Notes: generated by a model not told the origin, from the sequence alone. Positions 9,484 through 19,575 are shown, counted from the first letter of the stretch. The stretch is 64,000 nt of DNA from Parablautia intestinalis (GCA_003612395.1 RAYQ01000012.1:99825-163824), one strand, 5' to 3'. Translations and numbers: made by a program.

Positions 9484-9576
9484 CTAATCCTCGTAGTGTC
9501 CTCTGGTTCTACGGTCCTGAGCCTGCAAATAAAGGTAATCCTCAAAGCCTTTTTCCGTAAATGTAAAATCATTCAT
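9484..9576 (-). pseudogene. Internally deleted remnant of a YoeB/Txe-type toxin gene
   Basis: The 30-codon frame reads MNDFTFTEKGFEDYLYLQAQ, then DRRTRGHYED and stop. The first 22 residues look like the start of YoeB/Txe mRNA interferases (FTEKxxEDYLYWQxxD), and the end GHYED looks like their last residues. About 55 middle residues, including the catalytic region, are missing. The ATG overlaps an upstream TGA as ATGA, which is typical of an antitoxin-toxin junction, but no antitoxin frame remains before it; the LacI gene ends 37 bases upstream. No good ribosome binding site is seen. The call rests on a short match. Confidence 0.45.
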
Positions 9577-9612
9577 TATTCATTTTTGGGCCTTGATTTG
9601 CTTCGCAGACGC

Positions 9613-10641
9613 CTACATATACGCCGGACTTTTAACGCTTTCCTTCAGCAAAATATGCCCTTCCACAATTGATATGCCCTGTTTACCTGCCTGCCCCGTC
9701 ATTCTTTTTATCAGCTTGCGGATGGCCTCATGCGCCATTTCCTTTATATCCACCTCGTAGGTAGTGATACCCAGGCTGCATATGCCGGGAGAAAGGTAAT
9801 TATCGTAGCCAACAATTGAAATATCCTCCGGAACCCGATAACCTTTCTTTCTTAAAATCTCTGTAAGCATGCCAGCCGTTATATCACAGTTACACGCAAA
9901 GGCTGTGGGCATTTCCTGTGGAAGTTGAAACAAAAATCCCTCCCCGCGGTAACCTGTTTCCCGGTTTCTGTCCTCCAGCACCCAGTCTTCCCTGACCCTT
10001 TGTCCATGCTCCAGCAAAGCCTTACAATAACCGAAATATCTGTCTGTAATGCTGCCCGTGTACAAAAGCGTGCCGACATAACCAATTTTTGTATGGCCCA
10101 TCTCAAACAGGTAATCGGTAAGCTTATACATCCCATAGTAATTATCGGTGATAACCGAATCGCACTCATGCCTGCGGTCATAAAAGTCCAGACAGACCAG
10201 TGGAACCTTAATGTTTTCCCGGAGCACGGCAAGATAATCCTCCTTTAAAAGGCCGATAATAATAAGCCCGTCCACCTTGTCCTCCAAAAGAAGCTTTGGC
10301 ATGGTCTTTTCCTGCTCGTTTTGGTGGTTTAAAATTTCAAGCATGGTAAAGCATTCCTTTGACACCGCCCCTGTTGCTACCTCCTGATACATTTTCCAGT
10401 AAAAGGATTCCTGCTGGTCCAAATACCTCTCCGAAATAATTACGCCAATATTGTAGCCCTTGCCGTCTTTGGGCAGTTTCATCTTTGCAGGAGGCTGATA
10501 CCCCAGCTCTCTTGCCAGCTCTTTGATTTTTTCCCGCATTTCATCGCTGACGCCCTTTTGTCCTGATAATGCTTTGGAAACCGTAACCGTGCTTACATTC
10601 AATTTCTCTGCTATATCCGCCAGCCTAACTGCTTTAGACAT
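9613..10641 (-). CDS. LacI-family transcriptional regulator
   Basis: A 342-residue LacI/GalR repressor. The N-terminal helix-turn-helix with the hinge helix is at residues 6-50 (LADIAEKLNVSTVTVSKALS, then GVSDEMREKI). A periplasmic-binding-like sugar sensing domain fills the rest (GLIIIG, GYVGT, DISIVGYDNY). It lies upstream of the mannan operon on the same strand, so it is the likely regulator of that operon, sensing a manno-oligosaccharide. It starts 34 bases after the Nudix stop and may also be read from the glycerol operon. Confidence 0.93.
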   Translation of the reverse strand: MSKAVRLADIAEKLNVSTVTVSKALSGQKGVSDEMREKIKELARELGYQPPAKMKLPKDGKGYNIGVIISERYLDQQESFYWKMYQEVATGAVSKECFTMLEILNHQNEQEKTMPKLLLEDKVDGLIIIGLLKEDYLAVLRENIKVPLVCLDFYDRRHECDSVITDNYYGMYKLTDYLFEMGHTKIGYVGTLLYTGSITDRYFGYCKALLEHGQRVREDWVLEDRNRETGYRGEGFLFQLPQEMPTAFACNCDITAGMLTEILRKKGYRVPEDISIVGYDNYLSPGICSLGITTYEVDIKEMAHEAIRKLIKRMTGQAGKQGISIVEGHILLKESVKSPAYM

Positions 10642-10675
10642 ATTTACCTCCGGCCATGTTTTACAAGCAATCCAT

Positions 10676-11314
10676 TTATCCTAATTTATCCAAAAAACCA
10701 AATGGCTTTTCCGCCTTCGACTGCAAAAACAGCATCAACAAAAATGCCGCCCTCAAGGATACTCTCTCTTCCGTCAGTATCCGCAGAGCTTCCTTTTTAT
10801 CCACCAAAAGCACCTCTATGCTCTCCGTGTCCTCCCGAAGCCTGTCCGATATCTCTCCACCGGCGAATCCGAATATGGAAGTGCTGGTCTCATCCGTTAA
10901 ACCCGCTCCTAAGTAAAACGGCCTTCGAAAAGCGCTCTCCCCATCCTCATAAGCTGCAAAGTCAAGCCCTGTCTCCTCCTTCATCTCCCGGGCTGCCGCC
11001 TCCCCGGCTGTTTCTCCCTGATCGATAAGGCCGGCCGGAAGCTCGTAAAGCCACGCGTCAAGCGGGTACCGGTACTGCCTTATCATAACCAGCTTATCCG
11101 GTTCTTCGCGCCAGATGGGATAAATAACAATTCCATTGGCCACAGGCTTTCCAGTCAGAAGGGGAAGCTCCTCCTGACTGTTTCTGGATGCAAAATAATA
11201 GTGAAAAGGCGCTCCCTTATTTGTCAAAGCATCCATCTCATAAAGATTTAAAAATCGGTTGTCTGTCAGCCTCCTGACAGCGGTATACTTTTTTTCTTTA
11301 TTTTTTTCGCCCAT
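10676..11314 (-). CDS. Nudix hydrolase, ADP-ribose pyrophosphatase type
   Basis: A Nudix protein of 212 residues. The Nudix box is complete (GLIDQGETAGEAAA followed by REMKEETG), and the flanking LVMIRQYRYP and ELPAG blocks are those of ADP-ribose pyrophosphatases. It would split ADP-ribose into AMP and ribose-5-phosphate in the cytoplasm. The start is the 18th codon of the open frame, because GGAAGGA lies 6 bases before it. It is downstream of glpK in the same direction. Exact substrate is not certain. Confidence 0.88.
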   Translation of the reverse strand: MGEKNKEKKYTAVRRLTDNRFLNLYEMDALTNKGAPFHYYFASRNSQEELPLLTGKPVANGIVIYPIWREEPDKLVMIRQYRYPLDAWLYELPAGLIDQGETAGEAAAREMKEETGLDFAAYEDGESAFRRPFYLGAGLTDETSTSIFGFAGGEISDRLREDTESIEVLLVDKKEALRILTEERVSLRAAFLLMLFLQSKAEKPFGFLDKLG

Positions 11315-11410
11315 ATCATTCCTTCCAAGCTTCCTGCCTGCCGTCCTGCGGCACGAACAGTGCATAAAACCAAAATCCTAAAAGCTTTAAGATTTAAAGA
11401 TTTTCATTTT

Positions 11411-12910
11411 TTACACATCGTCAGACGTCCAGGCAAGCGCGCACTTTACAGCCTTTTTCCATCCCTTTAAAAGCTTTTCGCGTTTTTCCTCACCCATCTC
11501 GTGAATAAATTCCTTACCCAGCTGCCAGTTTTCATATATTTCATCCCTGCTTTTCCAGTAACCGCAGGCAAGTCCTGCCAGATAAGCCGCTCCAAGAGCC
11601 GTAGTTTCAATACACTCCGGCCTGTATACCCTTGCTCCTAAAATATCCGCCTGAAACTGCATCAGAAAGTTATTGGCGCTGGCACCGCCATCCACCTTAA
11701 GGCCGGCAATGGAAATCCCCACATCCTCCTCCATTGCCTTAAGCACATCATAAGTCTGGTAGGCAATGGATTCCAGAGTTGCCCGTATAAAATGCTCCTT
11801 CTGGCAGCCCCTGGTAATTCCCACCACGGTTCCTCTTGCATACGGATTCCAGTAAGGTGCACCCATTCCTGCAAAGGCAGGCACCACATAAACCCCTTCC
11901 GTATCTTCTGTTTTTTCTATGTATTCCTCTGTCTGAGGAGCACTCTTGATCATCCGCATACCGTCACGCAGCCACTGGATTGCCGCTCCGGCCACGAACA
12001 CGCTGCCCTCTAAGGCATACTCCACCTGGTCTGCGCTGCTTGCCGCAATGGTCGTGATAAGCCCGTTTCTTGAAGCAATTGCTTCGGTACCTGTGTTCAT
12101 TAAAAGGAAACACCCTGTCCCGTAAGTATTCTTCACCTGGCCTTTGGAAAAGCAACACTGCCCGAATAAAGCTGCCTGCTGATCCCCTGCAATACCTGCT
12201 ATGGGTATACTGCCCCCCAAAACGGAATGGTCCGTGTACCCGTATATGCAGCTGGAAGGCTTTACTTCCGGCAGCATACTTGCCGGAATGTCAAAAAGCT
12301 TTAAAAGCTCCTCATCCCAGCAGCGCCTGTAAATGTCATACAGCATGGTACGAGATGCATTTGTATAATCGGTAACATGGACTGCCCCCTTTGTCAGATT
12401 AAAAATAAGCCAGCTGTCCACCGTTCCGAAAAGAAGCTCACCCCTTTTTGCCCGCTCTCTTGCATCCGGCACATGATTCAATATCCAGGCTATCTTCGTG
12501 GCACTAAAATAAGCGTCTGGCACAAGCCCTGTTTTTTCCCTTATCATGTCTCCATATCCGGCTTCAATCAGCTCATCCACTTTCTCAGCCGTCCTGCGGC
12601 ACTGCCATACAATCGCATTATAGACCGGCTCCCCCGTGGTCTTATCCCACACTATGGTAGTTTCCCTCTGATTTGTGATGCCTATTGCAGCAACATCCTC
12701 AGGGGTAAGCCCTGCCATGGCCATAGCCTCCATTGTTACCGCCAATTGGGAGGACCAAATCTCTTTCGGATTGTGCTCTACCCAGCCGGGGTGAGGATAA
12801 ATCTGCCCAAACTCCTTTTGGGCCATGCTTAAAATCTCCCCTTTTTCATTGAAAAAAATACACCTGGAGCTGGTAGTCCCCTGATCCAACGCCATTATAT
12901 ATTTCCCCAT
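11411..12910 (-). CDS. glpK: Glycerol kinase
   Basis: FGGY-family kinase: glycerol plus ATP gives sn-glycerol-3-phosphate. The protein is 499 residues, as usual, and starts [16 protein letters not shown] with the phosphate-binding loop. Further family blocks are [36 protein letters not shown] and [14 protein letters not shown]. The open frame extends 65 codons upstream, but GGAGG seven bases before the ATG at 12910 sets the start. It follows the FAD/DUF1667 gene by 56 bases. No glpF transporter gene is in this window. Confidence 0.97.
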   Translation of the reverse strand: MGKYIMALDQGTTSSRCIFFNEKGEILSMAQKEFGQIYPHPGWVEHNPKEIWSSQLAVTMEAMAMAGLTPEDVAAIGITNQRETTIVWDKTTGEPVYNAIVWQCRRTAEKVDELIEAGYGDMIREKTGLVPDAYFSATKIAWILNHVPDARERAKRGELLFGTVDSWLIFNLTKGAVHVTDYTNASRTMLYDIYRRCWDEELLKLFDIPASMLPEVKPSSCIYGYTDHSVLGGSIPIAGIAGDQQAALFGQCCFSKGQVKNTYGTGCFLLMNTGTEAIASRNGLITTIAASSADQVEYALEGSVFVAGAAIQWLRDGMRMIKSAPQTEEYIEKTEDTEGVYVVPAFAGMGAPYWNPYARGTVVGITRGCQKEHFIRATLESIAYQTYDVLKAMEEDVGISIAGLKVDGGASANNFLMQFQADILGARVYRPECIETTALGAAYLAGLACGYWKSRDEIYENWQLGKEFIHEMGEEKREKLLKGWKKAVKCALAWTSDDV

Positions 12911-12966
12911 ATATATCCTCCATTCCTGCCAGCAGCCCGCAAATTTGAGCTGGCATAGATTTCTTT

Positions 12967-14394
12967 TTAAACTGCAGGTATATTCCCCACAGGAATGTTT
13001 CCTGTTGCTACCACTGAAACAGAAGTTCCCGCAACATTTTGAATCAGCACATCCCCTGTCTTTACCGGTGCATTTGCAACCACTGCCCCTATCTCCTCCA
13101 GGCACTGCCTGATCTTTCCTTTGGGAATCTCCCCGGCTGTCTTTACAGGAACAACTCTGCCGCTGCCGCCCTTTACCCGGATGAGGGAAGTCACCGCCCG
13201 CACAGGAGCCGTCACCTCGTTGCGTGCATAGGCCTCGCCCTTTTTACAGGTGTTACCGGTGATCTCAAGAGTTCCATCCTCTTTTTTATTGACGGTGATA
13301 AGACACCCTACAGGACAGCCAATACAGATTATCTGACTTCCCGCATCCCGTCCTTCAGGGAGAGTGCATTTTGATTTCTCCGGAATCTTAGGCCGCACTG
13401 CTTCCCCCCAGTCCTCTTCTCCATTTAAGATATAATCTGCTGCAAATTCCCCTGCTTTCTCCGCTTCTATAGAAACATTATCCACCAGATCATGCACATG
13501 AAGCACATTTCCGCAGGCAAAAATTCCCTTTACCGTGGTTTCCAGCTTCGCATTTACCACAGGCCCTGCAGTCGTATCATCCATCTGTGCTCCCGCCCCC
13601 TGGCTTAACTCATTTTCCGGAATAAGGCCGCAGGATAAAAGAAGCGTATCGCATTTCACAAATTCCTCGGTGCCCGGAATGGGATTTAACTTTTCATCCA
13701 CCTTGCTGACGGTAACGCCTTCCACTCTCTCCTTACCGTGAATCTGCGTAACCGTGTGATTGAGCTTTAAGGGAATGCCGAAATCATCCAGACACTGGAC
13801 GATATTTCTCTTAAGTCCGCCCGAATAAGGCATGATCTCCGCTACCAGCTTCACCTTTGCCCCCTGCAGGGTCATTCGCCTTGCCATAATAAGCCCAATA
13901 TCCCCCGAACCAAGTACTACCACCTCGCGTCCTGGCATTCTTCCTTCTATATTCACATATCTCTGGGCCGTTCCCGCAGAATAAACCCCTGCCGGTCTTG
14001 TACCCGGTATGTTCATGGCTCCTCTGGATCGTTCCCTGCATCCCATAGCCAGAACAACGGCCTTTGCTTCTATCTTAAACATACCCTTTTCCCGGTTCAT
14101 GGCTGTTACCACACAGGGGGTCCCACCCTGTACATCCACCACCATAGTATTTAACAGGCTTGGTATCTTTCTCTCCTCTACCATATCCATATAGCGGACC
14201 GCATATTCCGGTCCCGTCAGTTCCTCCTTAAAGGTGTGGAGCCCAAAGCCATTGTGGATACACTGGTTTAAAATTCCTCCCAGCTCCTTGTCCCTCTCTA
14301 AAATTAATAAATCCCTGATGCCCTTTTCGTAAGCTGCAAGGGCTGCTGCCATTCCGGCAGGGCCGCCACCTATAATAATTAAATCTGTTTTCAT
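12967..14394 (-). CDS. NAD(P)/FAD-dependent oxidoreductase fused to a DUF1667 domain
   Basis: Residues 1-330 form a two-dinucleotide-domain flavoprotein: GGGPAG at 9-14 for FAD and GSGDIG at 162-167 for NAD(P), with redox-like CxxN/C positions near 45. Residues ~350-475 are a DUF1667 domain starting CIGCPVGC (C357, C360, C364) and a further Cys in [12 protein letters not shown], likely an iron-sulfur or metal site. In many Clostridia these are two separate genes next to a GlpA-like gene and glpK. Here they are one reading frame. It probably passes electrons from glycerol-3-phosphate oxidation, in a complex with the upstream GlpA-like protein. Confidence 0.88.
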   Translation of the reverse strand: MKTDLIIIGGGPAGMAAALAAYEKGIRDLLILERDKELGGILNQCIHNGFGLHTFKEELTGPEYAVRYMDMVEERKIPSLLNTMVVDVQGGTPCVVTAMNREKGMFKIEAKAVVLAMGCRERSRGAMNIPGTRPAGVYSAGTAQRYVNIEGRMPGREVVVLGSGDIGLIMARRMTLQGAKVKLVAEIMPYSGGLKRNIVQCLDDFGIPLKLNHTVTQIHGKERVEGVTVSKVDEKLNPIPGTEEFVKCDTLLLSCGLIPENELSQGAGAQMDDTTAGPVVNAKLETTVKGIFACGNVLHVHDLVDNVSIEAEKAGEFAADYILNGEEDWGEAVRPKIPEKSKCTLPEGRDAGSQIICIGCPVGCLITVNKKEDGTLEITGNTCKKGEAYARNEVTAPVRAVTSLIRVKGGSGRVVPVKTAGEIPKGKIRQCLEEIGAVVANAPVKTGDVLIQNVAGTSVSVVATGNIPVGNIPAV

Positions 14395-14504
14395 TTTCCC
14401 TCCGTTCTGCTGTACATCATACCTTTTCTGCTTTATTTCCAGGCTTTTCGCAAATCTTTCTGACTTGGATTTTCCCGGACGCGTTCTTTGACACCTTAAA
14501 AAAT

Positions 14505-15974
14505 CTACATCTCTTTTTCTTCCAGAGGCAGTAAGTACCAGGCATCCTCTCCCGATTTTTTGACTTCGCTCTCATCTATCTTAAGCTCCCTGGACAGAAT
14601 ATCCACCACTCTTGGATTGCAAAAGCCAGACTGGCAGCGTCCCATTCCTGCCCTGGTACGGCGTTTAATTCCATCAGTGGTTGTTGCACCTAAGGGTCTG
14701 TGTATTGCCTCTAATATCTCACCCTCCGTAACCATCTCACAACGACAGATTACATTGCCGTAAGCCGGATTTTCTTTAATCTTTGCATGACGTTCCTCCT
14801 CTGTGGCAAGGAACATATTGATGATACCCTTTCTGGTACTGATAAACTCCTGCTTTTCCTGCGGATGAAGCATTTCCTTTATAAGACCGGCCACATATTC
14901 TCCTGTTGCCGGCGCACAGGAAAGACCCGGAGATTCCATGCCGGCCACATCAATAAACCCAGCGGCATCCTTCACTTCCTCAATCACAAAATCGTCTGAC
15001 AGCTTCGCCCCTTCACCGCCTCTTTCAAACTTTGTTATGTGAGCGCGCAGTCCTGCAAAGGAAGTGATAACTTGCCTTCCCGGAATACCTTTTACGCTGA
15101 GAGCAGCTTTTTGCGTTACCTGCCCTAAACCCTCCCGGGATGTCTCCTTTCCATCCTTATCCGGGATATCCGATGCTGTGGGGCCTGTTAACAGATTTCC
15201 ATGTACAGTAGGCGTTACCAGTATGCCTTTTCCTAGGGCAGTGGGCAGCTGAAACAGAGTATGACTCGCCATATTCCCTATATTTTTATCATAAAGAAGA
15301 TATTCTCCCTTTCTTGGGGTAATTTCCATCTTATTTTCACTGACCATATTATGTATCTGGTCAGCGTACACCCCGGCAGCATTAACTACCACCTTTGCTT
15401 CAAGCGTCTCCTTATCTGTCTTAATCAGGTAACCCGTCTCCTGTTTTTGGATATCCACGACCATCTGACCAAATTTAAACTCCACACCATTGACAAAGGC
15501 GTTTTCCGCAAGAGCAATGGTAAGGCCAAAGGGACAGACAATCCCGCCTGTAGGCGCATAAAGGGCAGCCACAGCTTCATCGCCTGCGTGAGGTTCTTTC
15601 GCAAGAAGCTCATCCCTTTCTATAATACGCAGTCCTTCCACTCCGTTTTCTTCTCCCCTTGCCTTTAACTCTTCTAAACGGAATCTGTCTTTCTCGTCAA
15701 AGCAAAGCACAATTGATCCATTTTGCTTGTAGGAGAAATCAAGCTCCTTTGACAATGCCGCCATCTTCCGGCTGCCCAGTACATTAAGCTTTGCCTTTAA
15801 GCTGCCCGGTTCAGCATCATATCCGGCATGTACAATACCGCTGTTAGCCTTGGAGGTACCCTCGCAGACATCAGATGCTTTCTCAAGAACCATTGTTTTC
15901 AGATTAAAGCGGGACAGTTCCCTTGCAACAGCGCATCCGCTTACACCTGCGCCGATTATGATTACATCATACAT
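14505..15974 (-). CDS. GlpA-like FAD-dependent glycerol-3-phosphate dehydrogenase
   Basis: A 489-residue DAO-fold flavoprotein. GAGVSG at 8-13 binds FAD. The C-terminus has a BFD-like [2Fe-2S] domain with C410 and C412 in CRCE and C447, C452 in CQSGFC. This arrangement matches anaerobic glycerol-3-phosphate dehydrogenase subunit A, which makes dihydroxyacetone phosphate. The next genes (FAD/DUF1667 and glpK) complete a glycerol operon. AAAGGG eight bases before the ATG supports the start. L-2-hydroxyglutarate oxidases share the fold, but the operon points to glycerol-3-phosphate. Confidence 0.9.
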   Translation of the reverse strand: MYDVIIIGAGVSGCAVARELSRFNLKTMVLEKASDVCEGTSKANSGIVHAGYDAEPGSLKAKLNVLGSRKMAALSKELDFSYKQNGSIVLCFDEKDRFRLEELKARGEENGVEGLRIIERDELLAKEPHAGDEAVAALYAPTGGIVCPFGLTIALAENAFVNGVEFKFGQMVVDIQKQETGYLIKTDKETLEAKVVVNAAGVYADQIHNMVSENKMEITPRKGEYLLYDKNIGNMASHTLFQLPTALGKGILVTPTVHGNLLTGPTASDIPDKDGKETSREGLGQVTQKAALSVKGIPGRQVITSFAGLRAHITKFERGGEGAKLSDDFVIEEVKDAAGFIDVAGMESPGLSCAPATGEYVAGLIKEMLHPQEKQEFISTRKGIINMFLATEEERHAKIKENPAYGNVICRCEMVTEGEILEAIHRPLGATTTDGIKRRTRAGMGRCQSGFCNPRVVDILSRELKIDESEVKKSGEDAWYLLPLEEKEM

Positions 15975-16087
15975 AAATTTACCCTTTCTTTATTAATATA
16001 ATTTTTATCTCTCCACCCTGCATGGCAGACCGTGCTGTGCATTTTTGAATGTTTATACAATAATGCGCCAGGCCCCGCAGTTTATCA

Positions 16088-16130
16088 CAAAAACGGTCAT
16101 ACAAAAAGATGTATTTGACTTGTATGGCCG
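16088..16130 (-). terminator. Rho-independent terminator after map
   Basis: Minus-strand hairpin with arms CGGCCATACAA (16130-16120) and TTGTATGACCG (16104-16094), one mismatch, followed by TTTTT. It lies 95 bases after the map stop and ahead of the GlpA-like gene, so it separates the two operons. The rest of the 15975-16224 gap shows no confident promoter. Confidence 0.7.
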
Positions 16131-16224
16131 CTTTCTCATGAACATCCGGATGACCGCCAAAGCCTGGTATCCGTTGTTTTTGCATCAAACTATTCAGTTT
16201 TTAGATCCGTTATGGGTACTGTTT

Positions 16225-17097
16225 TTACCAGGTCAAAACCTCATGTCCGTTTTCTGTTACAGCTACTGTTACCTCCCACTGGGCGGAAGGTTTTTTATCC
16301 TTTGTATACACAGTCCATCCATCGTTTTTATCTGTGAAGATTTCACTGGATCCCATATTTACCATGGGCTCTATGGTAAACACCATCCCCGGAACCATAA
16401 GCATTTCCGTTCCGGCGCTGGTCACATAGCTGACAAAAGGCTCCTCATGGAATTCCAGTCCGATACCATGGCCGCCTATCTCAACTACTATACTATAGCC
16501 GTTTGCTTTCGCATGATCATTAACCGCCTGCGCCATGTCACCTAAGAAGTTCCAGGGCTGCACCATGGCTATTCCTTTTTCCATGCATTCTCTGGTGACC
16601 TCCACCAGCTTTTTCTTTTCTTCACTTACTTCACCAATGCAGTACATTCTGGATGAATCTGAAAAGTATCCTTTATATAAAGTAGACACATCCACATTTA
16701 CAATATCTCCCTCCTTTAAAATCACATCTTTGGAGGGAATACCGTGGCAGACCACTTCATTAATTGAGGTACAAACACTTTTCGGGAATCCTTCATAGCC
16801 AAGAGGAGCCGGAACTCCGCCCATCTGCACAGTCATATCATGCACCAGCTCATCTATCTCCCATGTGCTGACACCCGGTCCTATCATTTTCCCCACCGCA
16901 TCTAACACCGCAATATTTATGACGCTGCTCGCCCTGATGCCTTCAATTTGTTCCCTTGTTTTTAAGATATCCCTGTCGGGCACTATATGACCCTGTAATT
17001 CATAATGGCGTATTTTATCGTCTGTCGCCATATGACATGTTTTATACTTTTTTCCACTGCCGCACCAGCAGGGATCATTTCTGCCTATCTTTTCCAT
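16225..17097 (-). CDS. map: Methionine aminopeptidase type I with N-terminal SEC-C zinc motif
   Basis: Removes the initiator methionine from new proteins. The first ~20 residues hold a SEC-C motif (NDPCWCGSGKKYKTCH), a ribosome-linked zinc knuckle. The catalytic part has metal ligands in VNVDVS, FSDSSR, GHGIGLEFHEEP, FTIEP and SAQWEVT. The last block has Val where the E. coli enzyme has His (SAQYEHT); the ligand Glu is kept. The frame is also open from a GTG at 17103, but ATG at 17097 is the more likely start. It overlaps the end of rpe by about 23 bases, so it is read from the transketolase operon. Confidence 0.95.
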   Translation of the reverse strand: MEKIGRNDPCWCGSGKKYKTCHMATDDKIRHYELQGHIVPDRDILKTREQIEGIRASSVINIAVLDAVGKMIGPGVSTWEIDELVHDMTVQMGGVPAPLGYEGFPKSVCTSINEVVCHGIPSKDVILKEGDIVNVDVSTLYKGYFSDSSRMYCIGEVSEEKKKLVEVTRECMEKGIAMVQPWNFLGDMAQAVNDHAKANGYSIVVEIGGHGIGLEFHEEPFVSYVTSAGTEMLMVPGMVFTIEPMVNMGSSEIFTDKNDGWTVYTKDKKPSAQWEVTVAVTENGHEVLTW

Positions 17098-17779
17098 TGT
17101 CACATTTATTCTTTTCTTCTTCTTTTTCTTTAAATGCTGCCATAAACTGAGAAGTATTATCGCTTATACTGCGTTTTTTAAACACAGCTGAGCCGGCCAC
17201 AAGGACGTTTGCACCGGCATCTATTATTTCTCTGACATTCTTCTTACCAACGCCTCCGTCTACTTCTATTTTTACAGGCAGTTTCCTTTCATCTATATAG
17301 TTCCGGAGCTGTCTGATTCTTTCATAAGACTTTGGCATAAAGGTCTGTCCCCCGAATCCCGGCTCAACGCTCATAATCAGAACCATCTCTATTTTGTCCA
17401 GATAAGGGTATACCGCCTCCACAGGCGTTCCCGGTTTGATGGAAATTCCGGCCTCTGCGCCCGATGCATGAATATCTTCTATTACCTTTTCAGCACAGTC
17501 GGCAGCCTCCAAATGAAATGTAATTCCATCTGCACCGCATTCCACAAATTCCTTAATATATTTCTCAGGATTCATGATCATCAGATGAACATCAAAAAAC
17601 TGCCTGCTGGTTCCCCTGATGGATTTAATAAGAGGCATGCCAAAGGATATGCTTGGAACAAAAATACCATCCATCACATCTATATGGAGATATTCAGCAC
17701 CTGCTCTTTGTGTTTCCAAAATCTGCTGTCCTAATATATTAAAATCCGCCGCAAGAAGCGATGGTGCTAAAATGTACAT
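17075..17779 (-). CDS. rpe: Ribulose-phosphate 3-epimerase
   Basis: TIM-barrel enzyme that interconverts ribulose-5-phosphate and xylulose-5-phosphate. Family blocks APSLLAADF, EYLHIDVMDGIFVP, MSVEPGFGGQ and EVDGGV are present with the metal/catalytic His and Asp residues. The 234-residue length includes a charged C-terminal tail of about 15 residues (KEKEEEKNK) beyond the usual end. It overlaps the upstream transketolase gene by 13 bases and the downstream map start. One pentose-phosphate unit with translational coupling. Confidence 0.96.
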   Translation of the reverse strand: MYILAPSLLAADFNILGQQILETQRAGAEYLHIDVMDGIFVPSISFGMPLIKSIRGTSRQFFDVHLMIMNPEKYIKEFVECGADGITFHLEAADCAEKVIEDIHASGAEAGISIKPGTPVEAVYPYLDKIEMVLIMSVEPGFGGQTFMPKSYERIRQLRNYIDERKLPVKIEVDGGVGKKNVREIIDAGANVLVAGSAVFKKRSISDNTSQFMAAFKEKEEEKNKCDNGKDRQK

Positions 17780-18732
17780 AATCCGTTCTCCAGAAACTCT
17801 TTTATCTGCCCGTAAATGCCTTTGCCGTCCAGTTTATATTTTTCAAGCAGCGCTCCTGCTGATCCTGACTCACCAAATACATCCTGCATTCCTATTTTCA
17901 TCACCGGTACAGGATAAGACTTGCAGACGGCATCACATACCGCACTGCCCAGGCCTCCAATGACGGAGTGTTCCTCGGCTGTCACGATTTTACCGGTCTT
18001 TTTAGCGGATTTTATAATGATGTCTTCGTCAAGAGGCTTGATGGTGCAGATATTGATAACCTCTGCACTTACCCCCTCAGCCGCCAGCATCTCAGCTGCC
18101 TCAAGAGCGTTTCCAACGCAGATACCGGTGGCAACGATCGTGAGATCCATGCCTTCACGCACCACGGTTCCTTTCCCAATTTCAAAATGGTAATCAGGCC
18201 TGTCATTGATTACCGGACATGCAGCGCGCCCAAACCGCAGATAAACGGGTCCTTCATATTCTGCTGCCGCCATAACCGCTGCCTTAGCTTCCACATCATC
18301 TGCCGGACACATTACCACCATGCCCGGAATTGTTCTCATCAGGGCAATATCTTCATTACACTGGTGGGATGCGCCGTCTTCACCTACGGTAATGCCCGCA
18401 TGGGTTGCGCCTATTTTTACATTCAGATGAGGGTAGCCCACAGAATTTCTAACCTGTTCAAAGGCTCTGCCTGCTGCAAACATTGCAAAGCTGCTGACAA
18501 AAGGAATCTTCCCTGTTGTGGCAAGCCCTGCTGCCACTCCTACCATGTTACCCTCGGCAATGCCGCAGTCAATATGTCTGTCCGGAAAAGCCTTCTTAAA
18601 CACGCCGGTTTTGGTAGCCTCTGCCAGATCGGCATCTAAAACCACTACGTCAGGGTTCCTGGTCCCAAGTTCTACAAGCGCATTGCCATAGCTTTCTCTG
18701 GTTGCAATCTTTTTTACTGTATTCTCTGCCAT
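17767..18732 (-). CDS. Transketolase, C-terminal subunit
   Basis: The 321-residue pyrimidine-binding and C-terminal half of a split transketolase. DCGIAEGNMVG (with the catalytic Glu that activates thiamine diphosphate), SFAMFAAGRAFEQ and THAGITVGEDGASHQ are seen. It needs the partner encoded directly upstream; the two frames abut (stop next to start). Together they transfer two-carbon ketol units in the pentose phosphate pathway. A 1-deoxyxylulose synthase-like role is less likely because of the rpe neighbour. Confidence 0.94.
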   Translation of the reverse strand: MAENTVKKIATRESYGNALVELGTRNPDVVVLDADLAEATKTGVFKKAFPDRHIDCGIAEGNMVGVAAGLATTGKIPFVSSFAMFAAGRAFEQVRNSVGYPHLNVKIGATHAGITVGEDGASHQCNEDIALMRTIPGMVVMCPADDVEAKAAVMAAAEYEGPVYLRFGRAACPVINDRPDYHFEIGKGTVVREGMDLTIVATGICVGNALEAAEMLAAEGVSAEVINICTIKPLDEDIIIKSAKKTGKIVTAEEHSVIGGLGSAVCDAVCKSYPVPVMKIGMQDVFGESGSAGALLEKYKLDGKGIYGQIKEFLENGLCTF

Positions 18733-19575
18733 TTATGCTTCCTCCTTCAAAAGCTCTTCGCCAATTTTTTCAAGATCCGCCATAGCAACTGCATACTGCT
18801 CATCATTGGGCGCTTTGCCATGCCATCCTGCCTGGCCTTCCATAAAAGAAACGCCTTTTCCTTTCAGGCTGTGGGCAATAATTGCCGTAGGCATTCCCTT
18901 TGTTTCCCTTGCCTCCTTAAAAGCCGCCCTGATAGCATCAAAATCATGGGCATCTATATTGATTACATGGAAATTAAACGCTTCAAACTTTTTATCAATG
19001 GGATAGGGCGAACAAACCTTATCCACAGGACCGTCAATCTGTAATCCGTTATTGTCCACAATCACTACGAGATTATCCAGCTTGCGGTGTCCGGCGAGCA
19101 TGGAAGCTTCCCAGACCTGCCCCTCCTGGATCTCGCCATCACCTAACAGTGTATAGACACGGAACTCTTTCTTATCCAGCTTCCCCGACAGTGCCATACC
19201 CACTGCTGCCGAAATACCCTGTCCTAAGGAACCGCTTGACATGTCCACACCGGGAATATGCTGCATACAGGGATGTCCCTGTAGATAAGACCCGAGTTTA
19301 CGTAAGGTTACAAGATCCTCCACCGGGAAAAATCCTCTGTTTGCCAGAGTAGAATAAAGCCCCGGTGCCGTATGTCCCTTAGATAGTACAAAGCGATCTC
19401 TGTCCTCCATTTTGGGATTTGCAGGATCTACATTCATCTCTTCAAAATAGAGATAAGTATAAATATCCGCCGCAGACAAAGAGCCGCCCGGGTGACCTGC
19501 TTTTGCACTGTGAACCGCTGTTACAATGCCCTTACGCACTTCATTGGCGGTTTTTTTGAGCTCCAGATTGTTCAT
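18733..19575 (-). CDS. Transketolase, N-terminal subunit
   Basis: The 280-residue thiamine-diphosphate binding half. AGHPGGSLSAADIYTYLYF at the N-terminus, SKGHTAPGLYS, and the cofactor block GDGEIQEGQVWEA with VDNNGLQIDG further on are classic. It is the first gene of the unit tktN-tktC-rpe-map. An ideal GGAGG site precedes the ATG. Upstream (19576-19837) the sequence is AT-rich with TATAAT-like strings on the minus strand but no clear -35. Confidence 0.94.
   Translation of the reverse strand: MNNLELKKTANEVRKGIVTAVHSAKAGHPGGSLSAADIYTYLYFEEMNVDPANPKMEDRDRFVLSKGHTAPGLYSTLANRGFFPVEDLVTLRKLGSYLQGHPCMQHIPGVDMSSGSLGQGISAAVGMALSGKLDKKEFRVYTLLGDGEIQEGQVWEASMLAGHRKLDNLVVIVDNNGLQIDGPVDKVCSPYPIDKKFEAFNFHVINIDAHDFDAIRAAFKEARETKGMPTAIIAHSLKGKGVSFMEGQAGWHGKAPNDEQYAVAMADLEKIGEELLKEEA

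Noticed and set aside
9469..9672. Plus-strand 67-codon frame opposite the LacI gene end
   Set aside because: No ribosome binding site, overlaps the real LacI gene, and runs over the toxin remnant on the other strand.
15979..16188. Minus-strand 69-codon frame before the GlpA-like gene
   Set aside because: It runs through the T-tract and arm of a clear terminator hairpin, has no ribosome binding site and no recognisable family.
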